64,000 nt of DNA from UBA1351 sp963677885 (GCA_963677885.1 OY782500.1:434001-498000); one strand, 5' to 3'; counted from the first letter of the stretch, positions 8,952 through 19,226 are shown. Made by a program: numbers and translations. The notes: generated by a model from the letters alone, not told the origin.

Positions 8952-11219
8952 CTAGTAATCCCATTGATGCCACAAGAGCCGGTGATCTTGCATCTGTGTT
9001 CTATTCACATAGTCCCTAATAATCACCATAAACTGTTTAATATTGGTCATCTCAATACCTAGATCAATCTGATCCTGAATGACAACAAGATCTTTCCACT
9101 CCCTGGTTCTAAGTTCCCCATTTTCAACATACTTGGCATATAAGTACATATCCTTATTCTGGTATGTTGAAAAATTATTAGCAAAAACCAGATATGCATT
9201 TCCCTTATCAACCAACTCAACATCATATCCTTGACTAATCAATTGATTCTGATTATAAGAAAAACCTACGTTCACCGCCCTATCCATATAACCCGGAATA
9301 AAAAGCTTCACATATAAACTTTTGGAATTACTTCCTTGAAGACTGTCATCCGTAATGTCCAAATACCTTTTGCCATTAACAAAAGGTTCATGAATATAGG
9401 CTTTAACTTCATGACCATCATAAACAAGAATCTCATGATTGATTTCATTTATATATTCAGGATTAGGTCCCATATATTCAAGTTCAACAACGACACCCTC
9501 TGCTCCTCCATCCACAACCTTGGTTCGATAATTATCAGCTGTAAGATAGTCTCCAAGCTCGTAAACACTATGAAAGTTAACTTCTTCAACCACTCCAACT
9601 TCAGAACTTTCGACGATTACTGGACTTAAATCATTATCATCCACTTCTTCAGCTTCTGGAGATTCAATCACTGTTACACCCTCATTAGTCTCAATTTCAC
9701 TGACTTGCTCTATATCCTCTTGACTTCCTGTATTTTCAGATAAATCTTCCTCACCGACTTCTGCTGCTACAACAGCTTCATCCACATGATCATCAAGAAC
9801 CTGATCCTCCTCAGATATATCATCTCCACTAGAAGACTCCAGTTCATTTTGACTCCCATTACCACTTTCTTGAATCTCTGCCTCTAACTCAACGCCTTTC
9901 TCATCCTCTGAGACAAAAAGCCCATTATTCTCTTCATCTTCTTGACTTACAACTTCTTCACCAGTCACCTGGATGTCATCTTCAGATAAATTCAAATTAT
10001 GTTCTGGCGTAGAAGTATTTACAATGTCATTCTGGAGAGATTCACTTTGATTATCACTCACCTTGACACCTTCACTAAGCTCGCTGCCAGCTCTCGACTG
10101 TCCAAAAACAAATCCCAAAAAGATTAAACAGCAACAAACCATAATAGCCAAACTTGGAATCAACCAAGGCCTCCTACTCTTATCCTTTTTCTCAATCCTT
10201 ACCTTCTTTTCATTAATAGGACTTATACCCTCAAGTAGGACTGTTTTATCTTCTTCAGAATTCTCTAGATAGGATAATAATAGCTCAATACTTTGGATCC
10301 GGTCATTTGCCAAAATAGCCATGCCTTTTTCAATAATTGAACTCACATATGGCGTCACTCCGACCTCACACTGACTAAGTGGCTTTAACTCATCATCCAT
10401 AAGCCGATCCATAGAATTTTGAGGTTTTATTCCTGTTAGCATCCAATATAAGCTAGCACTAACTGCGTAGACATCTGTCCACGGCCCCTGCTTCCCTTTT
10501 GTTGAATATTGTTCAACTGGCGCGAATCCCGGTTTAAGAATGATAGACAAGCTTTGACTTTCCTCAGTGACCACATACCTTGCAGCACCAAAATCCAACA
10601 GCTTGACCTGTTGATCCTTGGTTATATAAATATTATCAGGACTTATATCCCTATGGATCAGATTTTCCTGATGTACCTTGTTCAGCGAAACCATAACACC
10701 TGACATGATTTGCATCGTTTTTTCAAAATCAAGCCTTCCACCTTCCTGCTCAACGTACTCTTCCAGGGTTATACCATTAATATAGTGCATGATTATATAA
10801 ACAGTTTGATTAAGCTCTATGACATCTTGAACGGATACAATCCCAGGCTCATTATTAAATTTGGCAATAGCCCTGGCTTCCTCCATAAACTTGGACATAT
10901 GATGCTGAAATTGATCCTCGGTCTTATGTGAATGTGGTTTAATAGTTTGGGTTGTCATGTCTCTCATAGCCAATGATTTGGGAAGATATTCCTTAATCGC
11001 GACAGCGACATCCAAACGTTTATCATAAGCAAGGTAAGTTATACCAAAGCCTCCCGATCCCAGTACTTTACCCAGAATATAGCGATTATCCAGTTGAGTT
11101 CCAAGCGGTAGCGCACCATATGGTTGTTGATATGCACTTATACTAAACCCGCAGTGGGGACAAGTGTCAGCAATTCCAATATCACTCAGACACCCATAAC
11201 AGATTAAATCCTTACTCAC
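8952..11219 (-). CDS. Zinc-ribbon transmembrane Ser/Thr protein kinase, novel ectodomain
   Basis: About 755 residues. A zinc ribbon (CYGC...CPHC) is followed by a full kinase core: GSGGFGITYLAYD, VAIKEYLPKS, HRDISPDN and DFGAAR. A DKTVLL motif, one TM segment (about 355-378) and a long acidic Glu/Ser/Asp linker follow. The C-terminal domain of roughly 190 residues is beta-rich and I do not recognise it. I prefer the GTG at 11219 (GAGAGG at 7-nt spacing), which gives MSKDLICYGC and aligns with the other two kinases. The in-frame ATG at 11273 has no ribosome site and would add 18 basic residues. It is the first gene of the kinase-phosphatase-kinase operon. The ectodomain ligand is unknown. Confidence 0.92.
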   Translation of the reverse strand: MSKDLICYGCLSDIGIADTCPHCGFSISAYQQPYGALPLGTQLDNRYILGKVLGSGGFGITYLAYDKRLDVAVAIKEYLPKSLAMRDMTTQTIKPHSHKTEDQFQHHMSKFMEEARAIAKFNNEPGIVSVQDVIELNQTVYIIMHYINGITLEEYVEQEGGRLDFEKTMQIMSGVMVSLNKVHQENLIHRDISPDNIYITKDQQVKLLDFGAARYVVTEESQSLSIILKPGFAPVEQYSTKGKQGPWTDVYAVSASLYWMLTGIKPQNSMDRLMDDELKPLSQCEVGVTPYVSSIIEKGMAILANDRIQSIELLLSYLENSEEDKTVLLEGISPINEKKVRIEKKDKSRRPWLIPSLAIMVCCCLIFLGFVFGQSRAGSELSEGVKVSDNQSESLQNDIVNTSTPEHNLNLSEDDIQVTGEEVVSQEDEENNGLFVSEDEKGVELEAEIQESGNGSQNELESSSGDDISEEDQVLDDHVDEAVVAAEVGEEDLSENTGSQEDIEQVSEIETNEGVTVIESPEAEEVDDNDLSPVIVESSEVGVVEEVNFHSVYELGDYLTADNYRTKVVDGGAEGVVVELEYMGPNPEYINEINHEILVYDGHEVKAYIHEPFVNGKRYLDITDDSLQGSNSKSLYVKLFIPGYMDRAVNVGFSYNQNQLISQGYDVELVDKGNAYLVFANNFSTYQNKDMYLYAKYVENGELRTREWKDLVVIQDQIDLGIEMTNIKQFMVIIRDYVNRTQMQDHRLLWHQWDY

Positions 11220-11299
11220 TGTTAAACCTCTCTTTCTGCTAGACTTCATCAACTTGAAACGTCTTCTCTTCATTTATACAATAACAGTTTCTCGATAAA

Positions 11300-11327
11300 A
11301 GTATAGTGCACAGAGCACACTCAACAA
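11300..11327 (-). promoter_or_regulatory. Promoter of the kinase-PP2C-kinase operon
   Basis: On the minus strand TTGTTG, a 16-nt spacer and TATACT (5 of 6 to the -10 consensus). It would start transcription near 11293, leaving about 74 nt to the GTG. The spacer is almost entirely filled by the AGTGCAC/GCACACT element, so a protein bound there should block or re-shape RNA polymerase binding. Confidence 0.55.
11305..11321. promoter_or_regulatory. 17-bp element AGTGCAC-AGA-GCACACT
   Basis: Inverted half-sites of form AGTGYRC with a 3-nt centre. The same 14 arm bases, with a different centre, recur at 40492-40508 upstream of the tad operon. The element sits between the -35 and -10 of the kinase operon promoter and 35 nt past the stop of the SLH gene above it. 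Its RNA could also fold as a 7-bp stem with two wobble pairs, so a 3'-end hairpin is the alternative reading. Confidence 0.55.
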
Positions 11328-11355
11328 CAAATACCCCTTCAGGTAAGCAACCTGT

Positions 11356-13959
11356 CTAGAGTCTTAAATACAATTCATATAACAACCGTGCTGCTTCCTC
11401 TCTTGTTATAGTACTTGAACCAAAATAATTCATATCAGAATCAAGACTAACAAAGCCCTCTCTCATAGCAAAAGCAACAAAATCTCTAGCCCAGGTTTCA
11501 ATTTCACTGTTATTCTTAATTGACGCTAAATACTTATCCATTTCAGGTGTAATTCTATACCCCTTTTCAACAGTAAGCGCCGCTGACATAACTTTTAACA
11601 TATGGTTTAACATCATATCATCCTTAGGCCTAAACGTTCCGTCGTCAAATCCGTTAATCATACCAATTTCTTCTGACGTACCGATATAACTATAGTAAGG
11701 ACTTGTATCATTTACATCATTGAAAGTAGGAACTGCTTGAGGATTTAGTCGACCAATCAAACGCATGACTGCAAAAGTCAATTCATCTCTATCCATCATC
11801 TCTTTAGCATCAAAAGAAGAATCAACATCCTTCATAATATTTTTTGACAATAAGGTTTGTATAACTGTCTGCATCTCCTGGTCATATGTATCAATATCAT
11901 CAATTGAGACATTATTTTCCATCACAAAATATTCACCGCTTTCAGTTATAAAAGCTTCTAATTTACCAGATTCATGATTAAGTCTTCCACCAATGACTTC
12001 ATAACCATCATCAGTTATCTTCATAATTGCATCTGATGAATTATGAAGATTTGGCAAGCCGATTTTTATGGCATCTTTGGAATCCAGATCAACTTTTACA
12101 CTACTGACTTTTCTTATAGAAGGTAGTGCTGCATATGTGTTTATTATAGATTCGTTGGCTTCATTTGCAGTAATTAAGCCAGTATTCACTTGACTTAATA
12201 GATTTCCATAAAATTTTGGAATTCCTTCCTGCTCAGCTAAAGTATCCAACAATATCATCGATTCTACTTCAGCTTCTTTTTTGGAAACGCTTAACTTTCC
12301 GCTGTCACTAAGTTTACCTGGATTTAGAATAATATCTACATTCATGTCGCTTAATCTGACACAATCCAAGGCATCAAGACTACTTATCGAACTCAACTCA
12401 AGGTCAATGCCATTATTCATATCAACAGGAACCATGGCTTCGATATCCAAATACTGCTTAAGTTCTACATCTTTTTCTAATAATTGCATATAAGATTCAT
12501 CTTTTAATCTTTCTGCTTCTTTATTTATCTTACTAAAATCAAAGCCATTAAGCTCCTTGCCACCGACTGCTTTTTCGACGATTCCACCAATTGTTTGATT
12601 AATTTCATCTTCAATATAAGTTTCTATATTCTCTTGAACTTCTTCTACACTATTACTTTCATTGACTAACATATCGATTTCTTCATTCAGGACTATGGTT
12701 TCATTAACAATTGTTACCCCTTTACCTTCAAGTTCAGCTATACTTTCAGCATTCAATTGACTGTTTCCTGTTACATTAACAGTCTTTAAATTTTCAAGTT
12801 TTGCTAAGGGAGAAAGGTCTTCAATTTTATTAAAACTTAAATCAATAGATTCCAGGTTCACAAGTTTTTCGATACCACCTAAGTCGCTTAAATTTGAATA
12901 GGAAAAATCTACTTGTCTTATCAGAGTAAGTTCTCCCTCTGTAAGTTCACCACTAAACAAGCCTAGCACTCCATATAGTTTGTTGTTTATATTGCTGTTA
13001 AAGACTTGGTCTGTTCCCAAGTTAACATTGTTGTAATAAAGGACAATGCTTTCCCCCTCGTAATCCGAACCTGTAACTAAAATACAGGCATGATCAGAAA
13101 TTATAATTCCATAGCTGTAATCATTAAACTGTTCAATTCCCGTTGATTTACCACTAGGTCCATTGTCAGGAAAAAATCGGCGAACTCCTCCTCCCCAAAA
13201 CGAGTCAGTAATGGCAAGAGAATCATATTCCTCCTCGCTAATTACTGATAAAGAACCACCATCTGTTAACTTATACCAAAAAGTAGCCTCATCAATTTCA
13301 TCATTATCCTCGCTATAGTTATCCCTAGCCAATGCATACTTAACCCCACCTTCGATTGCCATAGGGTGATAATAAGTATTTCCTTCTTCTTTAGAAATTA
13401 CTGATTGAAGTAGATTGCCATCTAAGTCAAATATTCTCATTTCATAAGAACTACCATGATCATAATTATCATAATGATTGTTGGAATAATCTTCATATGT
13501 ACCGCCTAGAAAAATCCTTTCTCCAGATATAGCTATGGCAAATGAATCTCTGTATATAGTTCCCGTGTTGTCATTGTCATCAACAATATTTTTAGACCAA
13601 ATCAACTCGCCAGAATACATTCTCTTTTCCAGAACATTGATTCTTGTTGCGCTTTCGTAATCACTGTTATTGTAGAAAATATATACTCCTGTATCAGTTG
13701 AACCTATACTGGTATAGTTTTGGGAGGTTTCAATTTTATGAACAATATTACCATTACCATCAAAAAAAGCTATCATACTCCCATTTTCATCATTCAACCA
13801 GTTATTAAAGTTTATTACTACTTCTCCATTTGGCCCCTCAATAACTTCACTGACATAACCTTGAAATAATACTTCTTCACTGGTCTCTTCCGCCTGAACA
13901 GGAACCCCAATTAAACCAACTAAACAGACTGTAATTAATAACCATGCTATTTTTTTCAT
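11356..13959 (-). CDS. S-layer-homology surface protein with propeller-like and leucine-rich-repeat modules
   Basis: A signal peptide (MKKIAWLLITVCLVGLIG...QAEE) is followed by a beta-propeller-like region (FFDGNGNIVHKIE and similar strands). Next are about three leucine-rich repeats (SNLSDLGGIEKLVNLESI), a helical stalk and three C-terminal SLH domains (from about residue 690; INGFDDGTFRPKD). The SLH repeats should bind secondary cell-wall polysaccharide. The first SLH copy is divergent. The start is ATG 13959: the ATG at 13971 is itself part of the GGAGGG ribosome site. This start overlaps the upstream stop as ATGA, so translation is coupled to the small membrane protein. No enzyme motif was seen. 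Confidence 0.88.
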   Translation of the reverse strand: MKKIAWLLITVCLVGLIGVPVQAEETSEEVLFQGYVSEVIEGPNGEVVINFNNWLNDENGSMIAFFDGNGNIVHKIETSQNYTSIGSTDTGVYIFYNNSDYESATRINVLEKRMYSGELIWSKNIVDDNDNTGTIYRDSFAIAISGERIFLGGTYEDYSNNHYDNYDHGSSYEMRIFDLDGNLLQSVISKEEGNTYYHPMAIEGGVKYALARDNYSEDNDEIDEATFWYKLTDGGSLSVISEEEYDSLAITDSFWGGGVRRFFPDNGPSGKSTGIEQFNDYSYGIIISDHACILVTGSDYEGESIVLYYNNVNLGTDQVFNSNINNKLYGVLGLFSGELTEGELTLIRQVDFSYSNLSDLGGIEKLVNLESIDLSFNKIEDLSPLAKLENLKTVNVTGNSQLNAESIAELEGKGVTIVNETIVLNEEIDMLVNESNSVEEVQENIETYIEDEINQTIGGIVEKAVGGKELNGFDFSKINKEAERLKDESYMQLLEKDVELKQYLDIEAMVPVDMNNGIDLELSSISSLDALDCVRLSDMNVDIILNPGKLSDSGKLSVSKKEAEVESMILLDTLAEQEGIPKFYGNLLSQVNTGLITANEANESIINTYAALPSIRKVSSVKVDLDSKDAIKIGLPNLHNSSDAIMKITDDGYEVIGGRLNHESGKLEAFITESGEYFVMENNVSIDDIDTYDQEMQTVIQTLLSKNIMKDVDSSFDAKEMMDRDELTFAVMRLIGRLNPQAVPTFNDVNDTSPYYSYIGTSEEIGMINGFDDGTFRPKDDMMLNHMLKVMSAALTVEKGYRITPEMDKYLASIKNNSEIETWARDFVAFAMREGFVSLDSDMNYFGSSTITREEAARLLYELYLRL

Positions 13960-14465
13960 CGCGCCCTCCATATCTCAACAAACTGGTTAGCCTTGACATC
14001 AAGTTCTAAACCTTTTCTTATGTCATTGACCAAAGTTTGATATGAACTTTCCACATCACTGGAAGCTCCGTCTAATTCCATGGCCTCAATATATATTCTT
14101 TTGTTTAGCTCATTAAGATCTTTCTTAGTCTTAAGATAATCAATGAGACTTAAATGAGCACTGGCAACACCCTCATCGCTAATCTTCATATCGGATACTA
14201 ATTCCTCAATCTCATTTATACTCATCATCTGGTTTTCAATCATACCAGTAACATCCTCAGCACTTAGACTAAATTCGCTCATATCACCAAGTTGTTTGTC
14301 CAATACTTGGATAGTCTCGATCTTAGCGACAATGTCATTTTCACTAATAAAGGTATTGTATTCCTCCATGGAACTTATTTCACCCTTGCCTGTCAATATG
14401 ATGAGGAGAAAGGCGACTAATGCAGCTAGTCCTATTCCCCCACCTATCAGTAATTTCTTGTTCAT
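13956..14465 (-). CDS. Small membrane-anchored helical protein, translationally coupled to an SLH protein
   Basis: 169 residues. The N-terminus MNKKLLIGGGIGLAALVAFL plus IILTG forms one uncleaved TM anchor. The rest is acidic, mostly helical and predicted external. Start ATG 14465 follows GGAGG at 6-nt spacing; the longer frame to 14513 has no ribosome site. Its TGA overlaps the start of the SLH gene as ATGA, so the two products are probably made in a fixed ratio and may interact. I do not recognise the family. A chaperone or membrane partner of the SLH protein is only a guess. Confidence 0.8.
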   Translation of the reverse strand: MNKKLLIGGGIGLAALVAFLLIILTGKGEISSMEEYNTFISENDIVAKIETIQVLDKQLGDMSEFSLSAEDVTGMIENQMMSINEIEELVSDMKISDEGVASAHLSLIDYLKTKKDLNELNKRIYIEAMELDGASSDVESSYQTLVNDIRKGLELDVKANQFVEIWRAR

Positions 14466-14566
14466 ATAATGCCTCCATATAATTTTATTATCTCTAAAAT
14501 ATCTTTCTACCATAAATTAAACCGATTTTTTGAATGCTCATTACATATCTATAAGACAAAATTGGT

Positions 14567-16732
14567 TTATAAACGTTTAAACACCCTATACAGCATAATA
14601 GCAGCATCGGCCCGCGTCATTCCCTTTTCACCGTCAAAAATGTCATCGGAGGTGTTGACAATAAGTCCCTCTCGTTCCGCCAAGGCAAGATAAGCCTCAA
14701 CCCACCCAACAATAGGATCTTTGTAATGACTGATATATGCCCCTGTCGATCCGGGATAAGAGAAACCCATTTTCTCATGAAGACTGGCAGCACATATTTT
14801 CACCATTTCCTGTTTTGTTATAATGTTGTTCGGCTTAAAAGTACCATCAACATATCCATTGATTAATCCCGCTTTTTTGCTGGATGCAACATATGGCATA
14901 TACCAGGCTGTGTCAGAAACGTCTAAAAATGGATTCTCAGCATTGGTATCCATTAAATAAAGTCCTTTTATAATAATCTTGGTAAACTCAGCACGACTAA
15001 TACTTGCACTTGGGTCAAATTCTTCTTCAGACTTACCGTTAATCATTCCTTTGGCAGTCAGTACCCCAATCGCTTTTTTGGTGTCTGCATCTAGATATGT
15101 TATATCATAGAAGTATTTTCGGTTGTCCTTAACATAATAGGTTGCAGATTTTCCTGTGATCACTTTTGTCGTATCTGTCTTTTTATCATAAAAACCACCT
15201 AAGGCCTCCGACATACCATTTTCTTCTTTGAAGACACAGTCATAATCCTTATCGTCACTGGTAGAACTCAGCCCGATGACTAGGGGTTTTTCTTCCTTGT
15301 TGTCTCGAATCTGGATATCAAACTTTTCTACTCTGCTGCTGCCAACAAGTCTAGTATTATGATAGGGTCCCAATGCAGGTTCATGAACACCATAATCTGT
15401 ATCCATCACCACCGCCGAAGTCTCCCCCAGTGATTCCTGGGTATAATAACCCAAACTTTGAATCGAAATGACAGTGTCCCCTTCAAAAGCACTTAGCATC
15501 TCTTTATCCATACCTATGCTGACTTTTCCGGTGTTAATAGTTATGTTTTGAAAGTCGATCCCCTGGACATCGCCTGCAACTTCGATTTGAAGTATTTCCC
15601 CATCAAGAGGAGCATCAATCAAGACCTCTTGTTGAAGATTCCTATTAAGTGAAATACCACTTCCACTTAAGGAATTCATGACTGCTTCCTCAAATGCGTC
15701 CATCCTTGTGAGACTTTCTATAACATCTGAATCGCTGATTCTGACAGTGTAATCCGAAATAACACCATTAATTTTTCCATAGTCAGAAACAGCGAACTCG
15801 ACCATATCTGTAATTTCTTCAATCTGGTCAGGACTCGCCAATTGATCTTGTACCAAACTTTCAACATGGGACTCAATGAAAGCAATCTTTTCTTCCATAC
15901 CTGTAATATTGCTGATATTCTCATATATATCACCAAAACCATCAAGATTCCTCTTCTCAGTGATTTGCTGAACACCAAAAGTATATCTTGCATTATTATA
16001 GGGCCTTGATGTACTTGCAACTCCGGACAGAGTATCTTCGTTGTAATTCCCCATTAGATTCATGAAAATATAACCCGAAGGACGGTCAATCCAAACAGTC
16101 CCTTCCATGATGATTTCTTTTGTAATAGGATTGATATAACCACGTATTTCGTACGAGCCACTTTTTCCACCCTCATTACCTAGGCTTGGATTAAAAATAT
16201 AGACTGAATCGCTCATATATCCAGTTTCCGAAATCGTGTTAAAGTATAAATCCAGATCCATAACACCAGAACTGTTTGTATACCAGCCCTTCCATTCACC
16301 AATCATTTGATCAAAATGATAATCCGTTTTATCGCGAACAAAATTAAAGCCAGTACCACTAATTCTTCCAGCCTCTACCCTACCTTCAATCGTGTAGTAA
16401 CTCCCTCCAGAATACCTATCCAGCCATCCGTTTCCATATAAAGTAATGTCACCGGTTAATAAATCTACTGCTCCCCTCATTAGATATGAGCCGCCGTCTC
16501 CATTTATGTCATTTTGAGCATAAGTGTAGAGTATCGCGTTATTTATTGTGCCATCTACATCAATTTCGTGAATAACCAGTGTTCCAGACTCATATGTGCT
16601 ATCGACTTGATAATATCCATTCCATATTCCAACGACGTCATCCTTAGTAATTGTTTCTGCTATAACCGCCGTCTTCATCTGCATAACAAGCAAAAATATC
16701 GTCATCCCGAATACAATTATTTTTTTTCTCAT
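14567..16732 (-). CDS. S-layer-homology surface protein with two lipocalin-like N-terminal repeats
   Basis: About 721 residues. After a signal peptide come two related beta modules beginning VVGIWNGYYQVD and MIGEWKGWYTN (about residues 35-140 and 145-250). They resemble the start of lipocalin/calycin-like barrels. A helical stalk then contains MEEKIAFIESHVESL and a beta segment ITINTGKVSIGMDKEM. A KVITGKSATYYVKDNRKYF linker leads into three C-terminal SLH domains (INGKSEEEFDPSASISRAEF; INGYVDGTFKPNN). The stalk and anchor are clearly paralogous to the proteins at 16902 and 19269, while the N-terminus is not. The start is uncertain: GTG 16735 has 6-nt spacing from GAGG, ATG 16732 has 9, and a TTG lies at 16747. 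Confidence 0.88.
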   Translation of the reverse strand: MRKKIIVFGMTIFLLVMQMKTAVIAETITKDDVVGIWNGYYQVDSTYESGTLVIHEIDVDGTINNAILYTYAQNDINGDGGSYLMRGAVDLLTGDITLYGNGWLDRYSGGSYYTIEGRVEAGRISGTGFNFVRDKTDYHFDQMIGEWKGWYTNSSGVMDLDLYFNTISETGYMSDSVYIFNPSLGNEGGKSGSYEIRGYINPITKEIIMEGTVWIDRPSGYIFMNLMGNYNEDTLSGVASTSRPYNNARYTFGVQQITEKRNLDGFGDIYENISNITGMEEKIAFIESHVESLVQDQLASPDQIEEITDMVEFAVSDYGKINGVISDYTVRISDSDVIESLTRMDAFEEAVMNSLSGSGISLNRNLQQEVLIDAPLDGEILQIEVAGDVQGIDFQNITINTGKVSIGMDKEMLSAFEGDTVISIQSLGYYTQESLGETSAVVMDTDYGVHEPALGPYHNTRLVGSSRVEKFDIQIRDNKEEKPLVIGLSSTSDDKDYDCVFKEENGMSEALGGFYDKKTDTTKVITGKSATYYVKDNRKYFYDITYLDADTKKAIGVLTAKGMINGKSEEEFDPSASISRAEFTKIIIKGLYLMDTNAENPFLDVSDTAWYMPYVASSKKAGLINGYVDGTFKPNNIITKQEMVKICAASLHEKMGFSYPGSTGAYISHYKDPIVGWVEAYLALAEREGLIVNTSDDIFDGEKGMTRADAAIMLYRVFKRL

Positions 16733-16788
16733 CACGTTCAACCTCAACTGTCCTTCTTTTGCTTAATTTTTTGTCCTCTTAGAGGGTC

Positions 16789-16818
16789 AATATATTCCAA
16801 TGTAAAATCTTTCATCAA
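16789..16818 (-). promoter_or_regulatory. Candidate promoter of the lipocalin-like SLH gene
   Basis: On the minus strand TTGATG, an 18-nt spacer and TATATT, about 57-86 nt upstream of the ATG at 16732. The same gap contains a TAGCTG/CAGCTA 6-bp inverted repeat (about 16817-16865) with a long loop, of doubtful meaning. Confidence 0.4.
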
Positions 16819-16901
16819 CTAGCTGGCTGAAAAGTCAACTTATTCGCTGGCACCTACATTCAGCTATCATTTTAATTCTCAAATATCCAACAAAATGAAA
16901 A

Positions 16902-19178
16902 CTACAATCTGTTAAACAATTTATATAACATAACCGCGGCAGCAGCCCTGGTTGTACCTTTTTCCCCACCAAACAAACCGCTGGCCTCACCGGTGATTAT
17001 CCCCTCTCTCTCTGCCAAAGCAAGATATGGCTGAACCCAGACGGCAATAATATCACTGTATCTAGATAGATAGATTTCTATATTCTCCGGATATTGGTAC
17101 CCCTTTTGCTCATACATACTTGCTGCGCAGATTTTCACCATTTCCTGCTTTGTGATGACATTATCTGGTTGGAATGTCCCATCTGTATACCCGTTAATCA
17201 AACCCACACTTTTGCTTGATGCAACATATGGTTTATACCATGCTGTCTCTTTAACGTCCTTAAAGGTATTGGGAGCACTCATATCAGTTAGATAAAGAGC
17301 CCTAACAATTATTTTTGCAAACTCAGCTCTGGTAATAGTCCCATTTGGGTCGAAACCTATTTCAGATTTTCCGTTAATAATTCCTTTTGCTGCCAGGACT
17401 TCAATCGCCTTTTTTGTTCCTTCGTCCAAGTTTGCGATGTCACTGAAAGACTTACGGTTTTCCATGACATAATATGTGCCTGCTTCGTCAGTCTTAATTT
17501 CCAGCTTGCCGGTTTTCTTATTTATCTTCCCTCCCAGAGCCTCCACATTTCCATTGTTCCGTTCAATGAACACACTGTTATATTCACTTTCGGCACTCAC
17601 ACTGTCAAAACCAACGGTAAGTTTCGTAACAAGCTTCTCTTCTTCCTCTTCCAAATACTTAAAGGTAATCTGAAGCTTGTCAGTCATTGGAGCTCCTGTC
17701 AGATGATTGTTATACAGACTTCCCATAGATAATATACCTTTTTCAGATTCAGCCGACAGAACCCCTGCTTCTACATTCTCATAAACGACTGGCTGGTGTT
17801 CAATACTAATGATGAGGTCATCATTCAGATTCGCTTCAAGACCGACTGAATCAATAGTTAAAGCAAAGCCAGCTCCTTTAATGGAAATCTTATCTACATC
17901 AATAGTCTTTAAAGATGTGTCCAATACCAGGTTTACATCACCGGATTGATTATTCAATTCGACTTCAACAGCTTGATCCAGTTTTCTGTTAAGTTTGATC
18001 ATCTGAGTTTCTGCCTCTTTTAGAAGTAAATCCTGCAGAATAGTCATTTCGCTTTCCACCCCGTCAAAGAGGTCAGAAGAAATTTGAATACTTCCGTTGA
18101 CGACATTGCCGGTTTTGCTTCCCCGTTTTTGTACACAATACTCTATAAAATTGGCAATTTCCTCCTGATTGAGGCTTGTGGTTTTTTGCCTTTCTCCCAT
18201 TCCTTCTAACGCCTCGAGAAATTTATTAACAATAAGTGTATCACTGTCACTAGCCAAGATTTCAGTTTTATCAAACAGATTATACACAGTGGAATCATCA
18301 ATAATTTCACCGTCCTCAGCTCCTGCACTTACCTTTAGCTGAAGCGGATGAAGAGTCCCCCCCTTCTTGTAATAATAGGGGTTAGCAAGATATGCACTTC
18401 GTATTCTTAGGTAGTATATACCCGGTGTTTCGATGACAAAAGAATCCTCCCAATCACTGCTAAAAGCATAGGATGCATAGGAACTCACACCATGTTCATA
18501 GATTCGTGTATACCCTTCATCAAAAACATCTACGGATATTTTTGTATCAAATCTCATCCCGTCATTGGTAATTGACAGTGAAACTGTCTCATTAGCCTTT
18601 TTTGTTTCAAATCTAAATATATCTACATCTTCACGACCTGTCAGATTAAACATCATGACTTCATCCTGAACTATCGGAGTCGCTGTTTCATAAGTATTGT
18701 TATATTCATAGAAATCAGGCAAAACCAGACTATATTTGATATAGATTGGTTCAGTGATGACATTTGTTTCCGGGTCATAATAGTTAGGGTTCAATTTGGC
18801 TGCACTAACTACCCGAACCGTATACCTTCCCTTCTCCCCTAGAGAAATATTTTGAGTCGTCGTCTTGCTGAAAGCATCCGATGCATAAAGTGCGACCCCC
18901 TCTGAAGAAATGGTGTCTCCATTTTCATTCAAAACATAATATGATACACTTCCTCCGAAAGTGTCTCGGTCACTACCAATTGTCAAAATTAATGAGCTAT
19001 AGTCACTTGGAACCTCAATGATAAAGTCATGTGCCTCATTAATGTCTTCAATTGTAAATAAAGTCTCTTTCTCTTCTTCAGCAACCCTTGTTTCTGCATA
19101 AACCCTCAGGTTAAATACACCAATAACCAAAATAGCCAAGGATGATAACAAAATCAAAGTTCTCCCAAATCTTTCCAT
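16902..19178 (-). CDS. S-layer-homology surface protein with two PPC-like N-terminal domains
   Basis: 758 residues with signal peptide MERFGRTLILLSSLAILVIG. Two bacterial pre-peptidase C-terminal (PPC)-like beta domains follow. The first covers about 40-150 (HDFIIEVPSDYSSLILTIG). The second covers about 155-285 (NNTYETATPIV, then EDVDIFRFETKKANETVSLS). Both contain a YASxAFS motif. A helical and beta stalk precedes three SLH domains (GKSEIGFDPNGTITRAEF; INGYTDGTFQPDN; WVQPYLALAEREGI). PPC domains usually accompany secreted hydrolases, but no catalytic domain is present here, so a structural or binding role is likely. Start ATG 19178 follows AAGGAGA. The last codons (MLYKLFNRL) are nearly the same as in the neighbours, a sign of recent duplication of the C-terminal cassette. 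Confidence 0.9.
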   Translation of the reverse strand: MERFGRTLILLSSLAILVIGVFNLRVYAETRVAEEEKETLFTIEDINEAHDFIIEVPSDYSSLILTIGSDRDTFGGSVSYYVLNENGDTISSEGVALYASDAFSKTTTQNISLGEKGRYTVRVVSAAKLNPNYYDPETNVITEPIYIKYSLVLPDFYEYNNTYETATPIVQDEVMMFNLTGREDVDIFRFETKKANETVSLSITNDGMRFDTKISVDVFDEGYTRIYEHGVSSYASYAFSSDWEDSFVIETPGIYYLRIRSAYLANPYYYKKGGTLHPLQLKVSAGAEDGEIIDDSTVYNLFDKTEILASDSDTLIVNKFLEALEGMGERQKTTSLNQEEIANFIEYCVQKRGSKTGNVVNGSIQISSDLFDGVESEMTILQDLLLKEAETQMIKLNRKLDQAVEVELNNQSGDVNLVLDTSLKTIDVDKISIKGAGFALTIDSVGLEANLNDDLIISIEHQPVVYENVEAGVLSAESEKGILSMGSLYNNHLTGAPMTDKLQITFKYLEEEEEKLVTKLTVGFDSVSAESEYNSVFIERNNGNVEALGGKINKKTGKLEIKTDEAGTYYVMENRKSFSDIANLDEGTKKAIEVLAAKGIINGKSEIGFDPNGTITRAEFAKIIVRALYLTDMSAPNTFKDVKETAWYKPYVASSKSVGLINGYTDGTFQPDNVITKQEMVKICAASMYEQKGYQYPENIEIYLSRYSDIIAVWVQPYLALAEREGIITGEASGLFGGEKGTTRAAAAVMLYKLFNRL

Positions 19179-19226
19179 ATAAGCTAATCTCCTTTTTGCT
19201 TTGACATATCATTAATAATTTTTATA

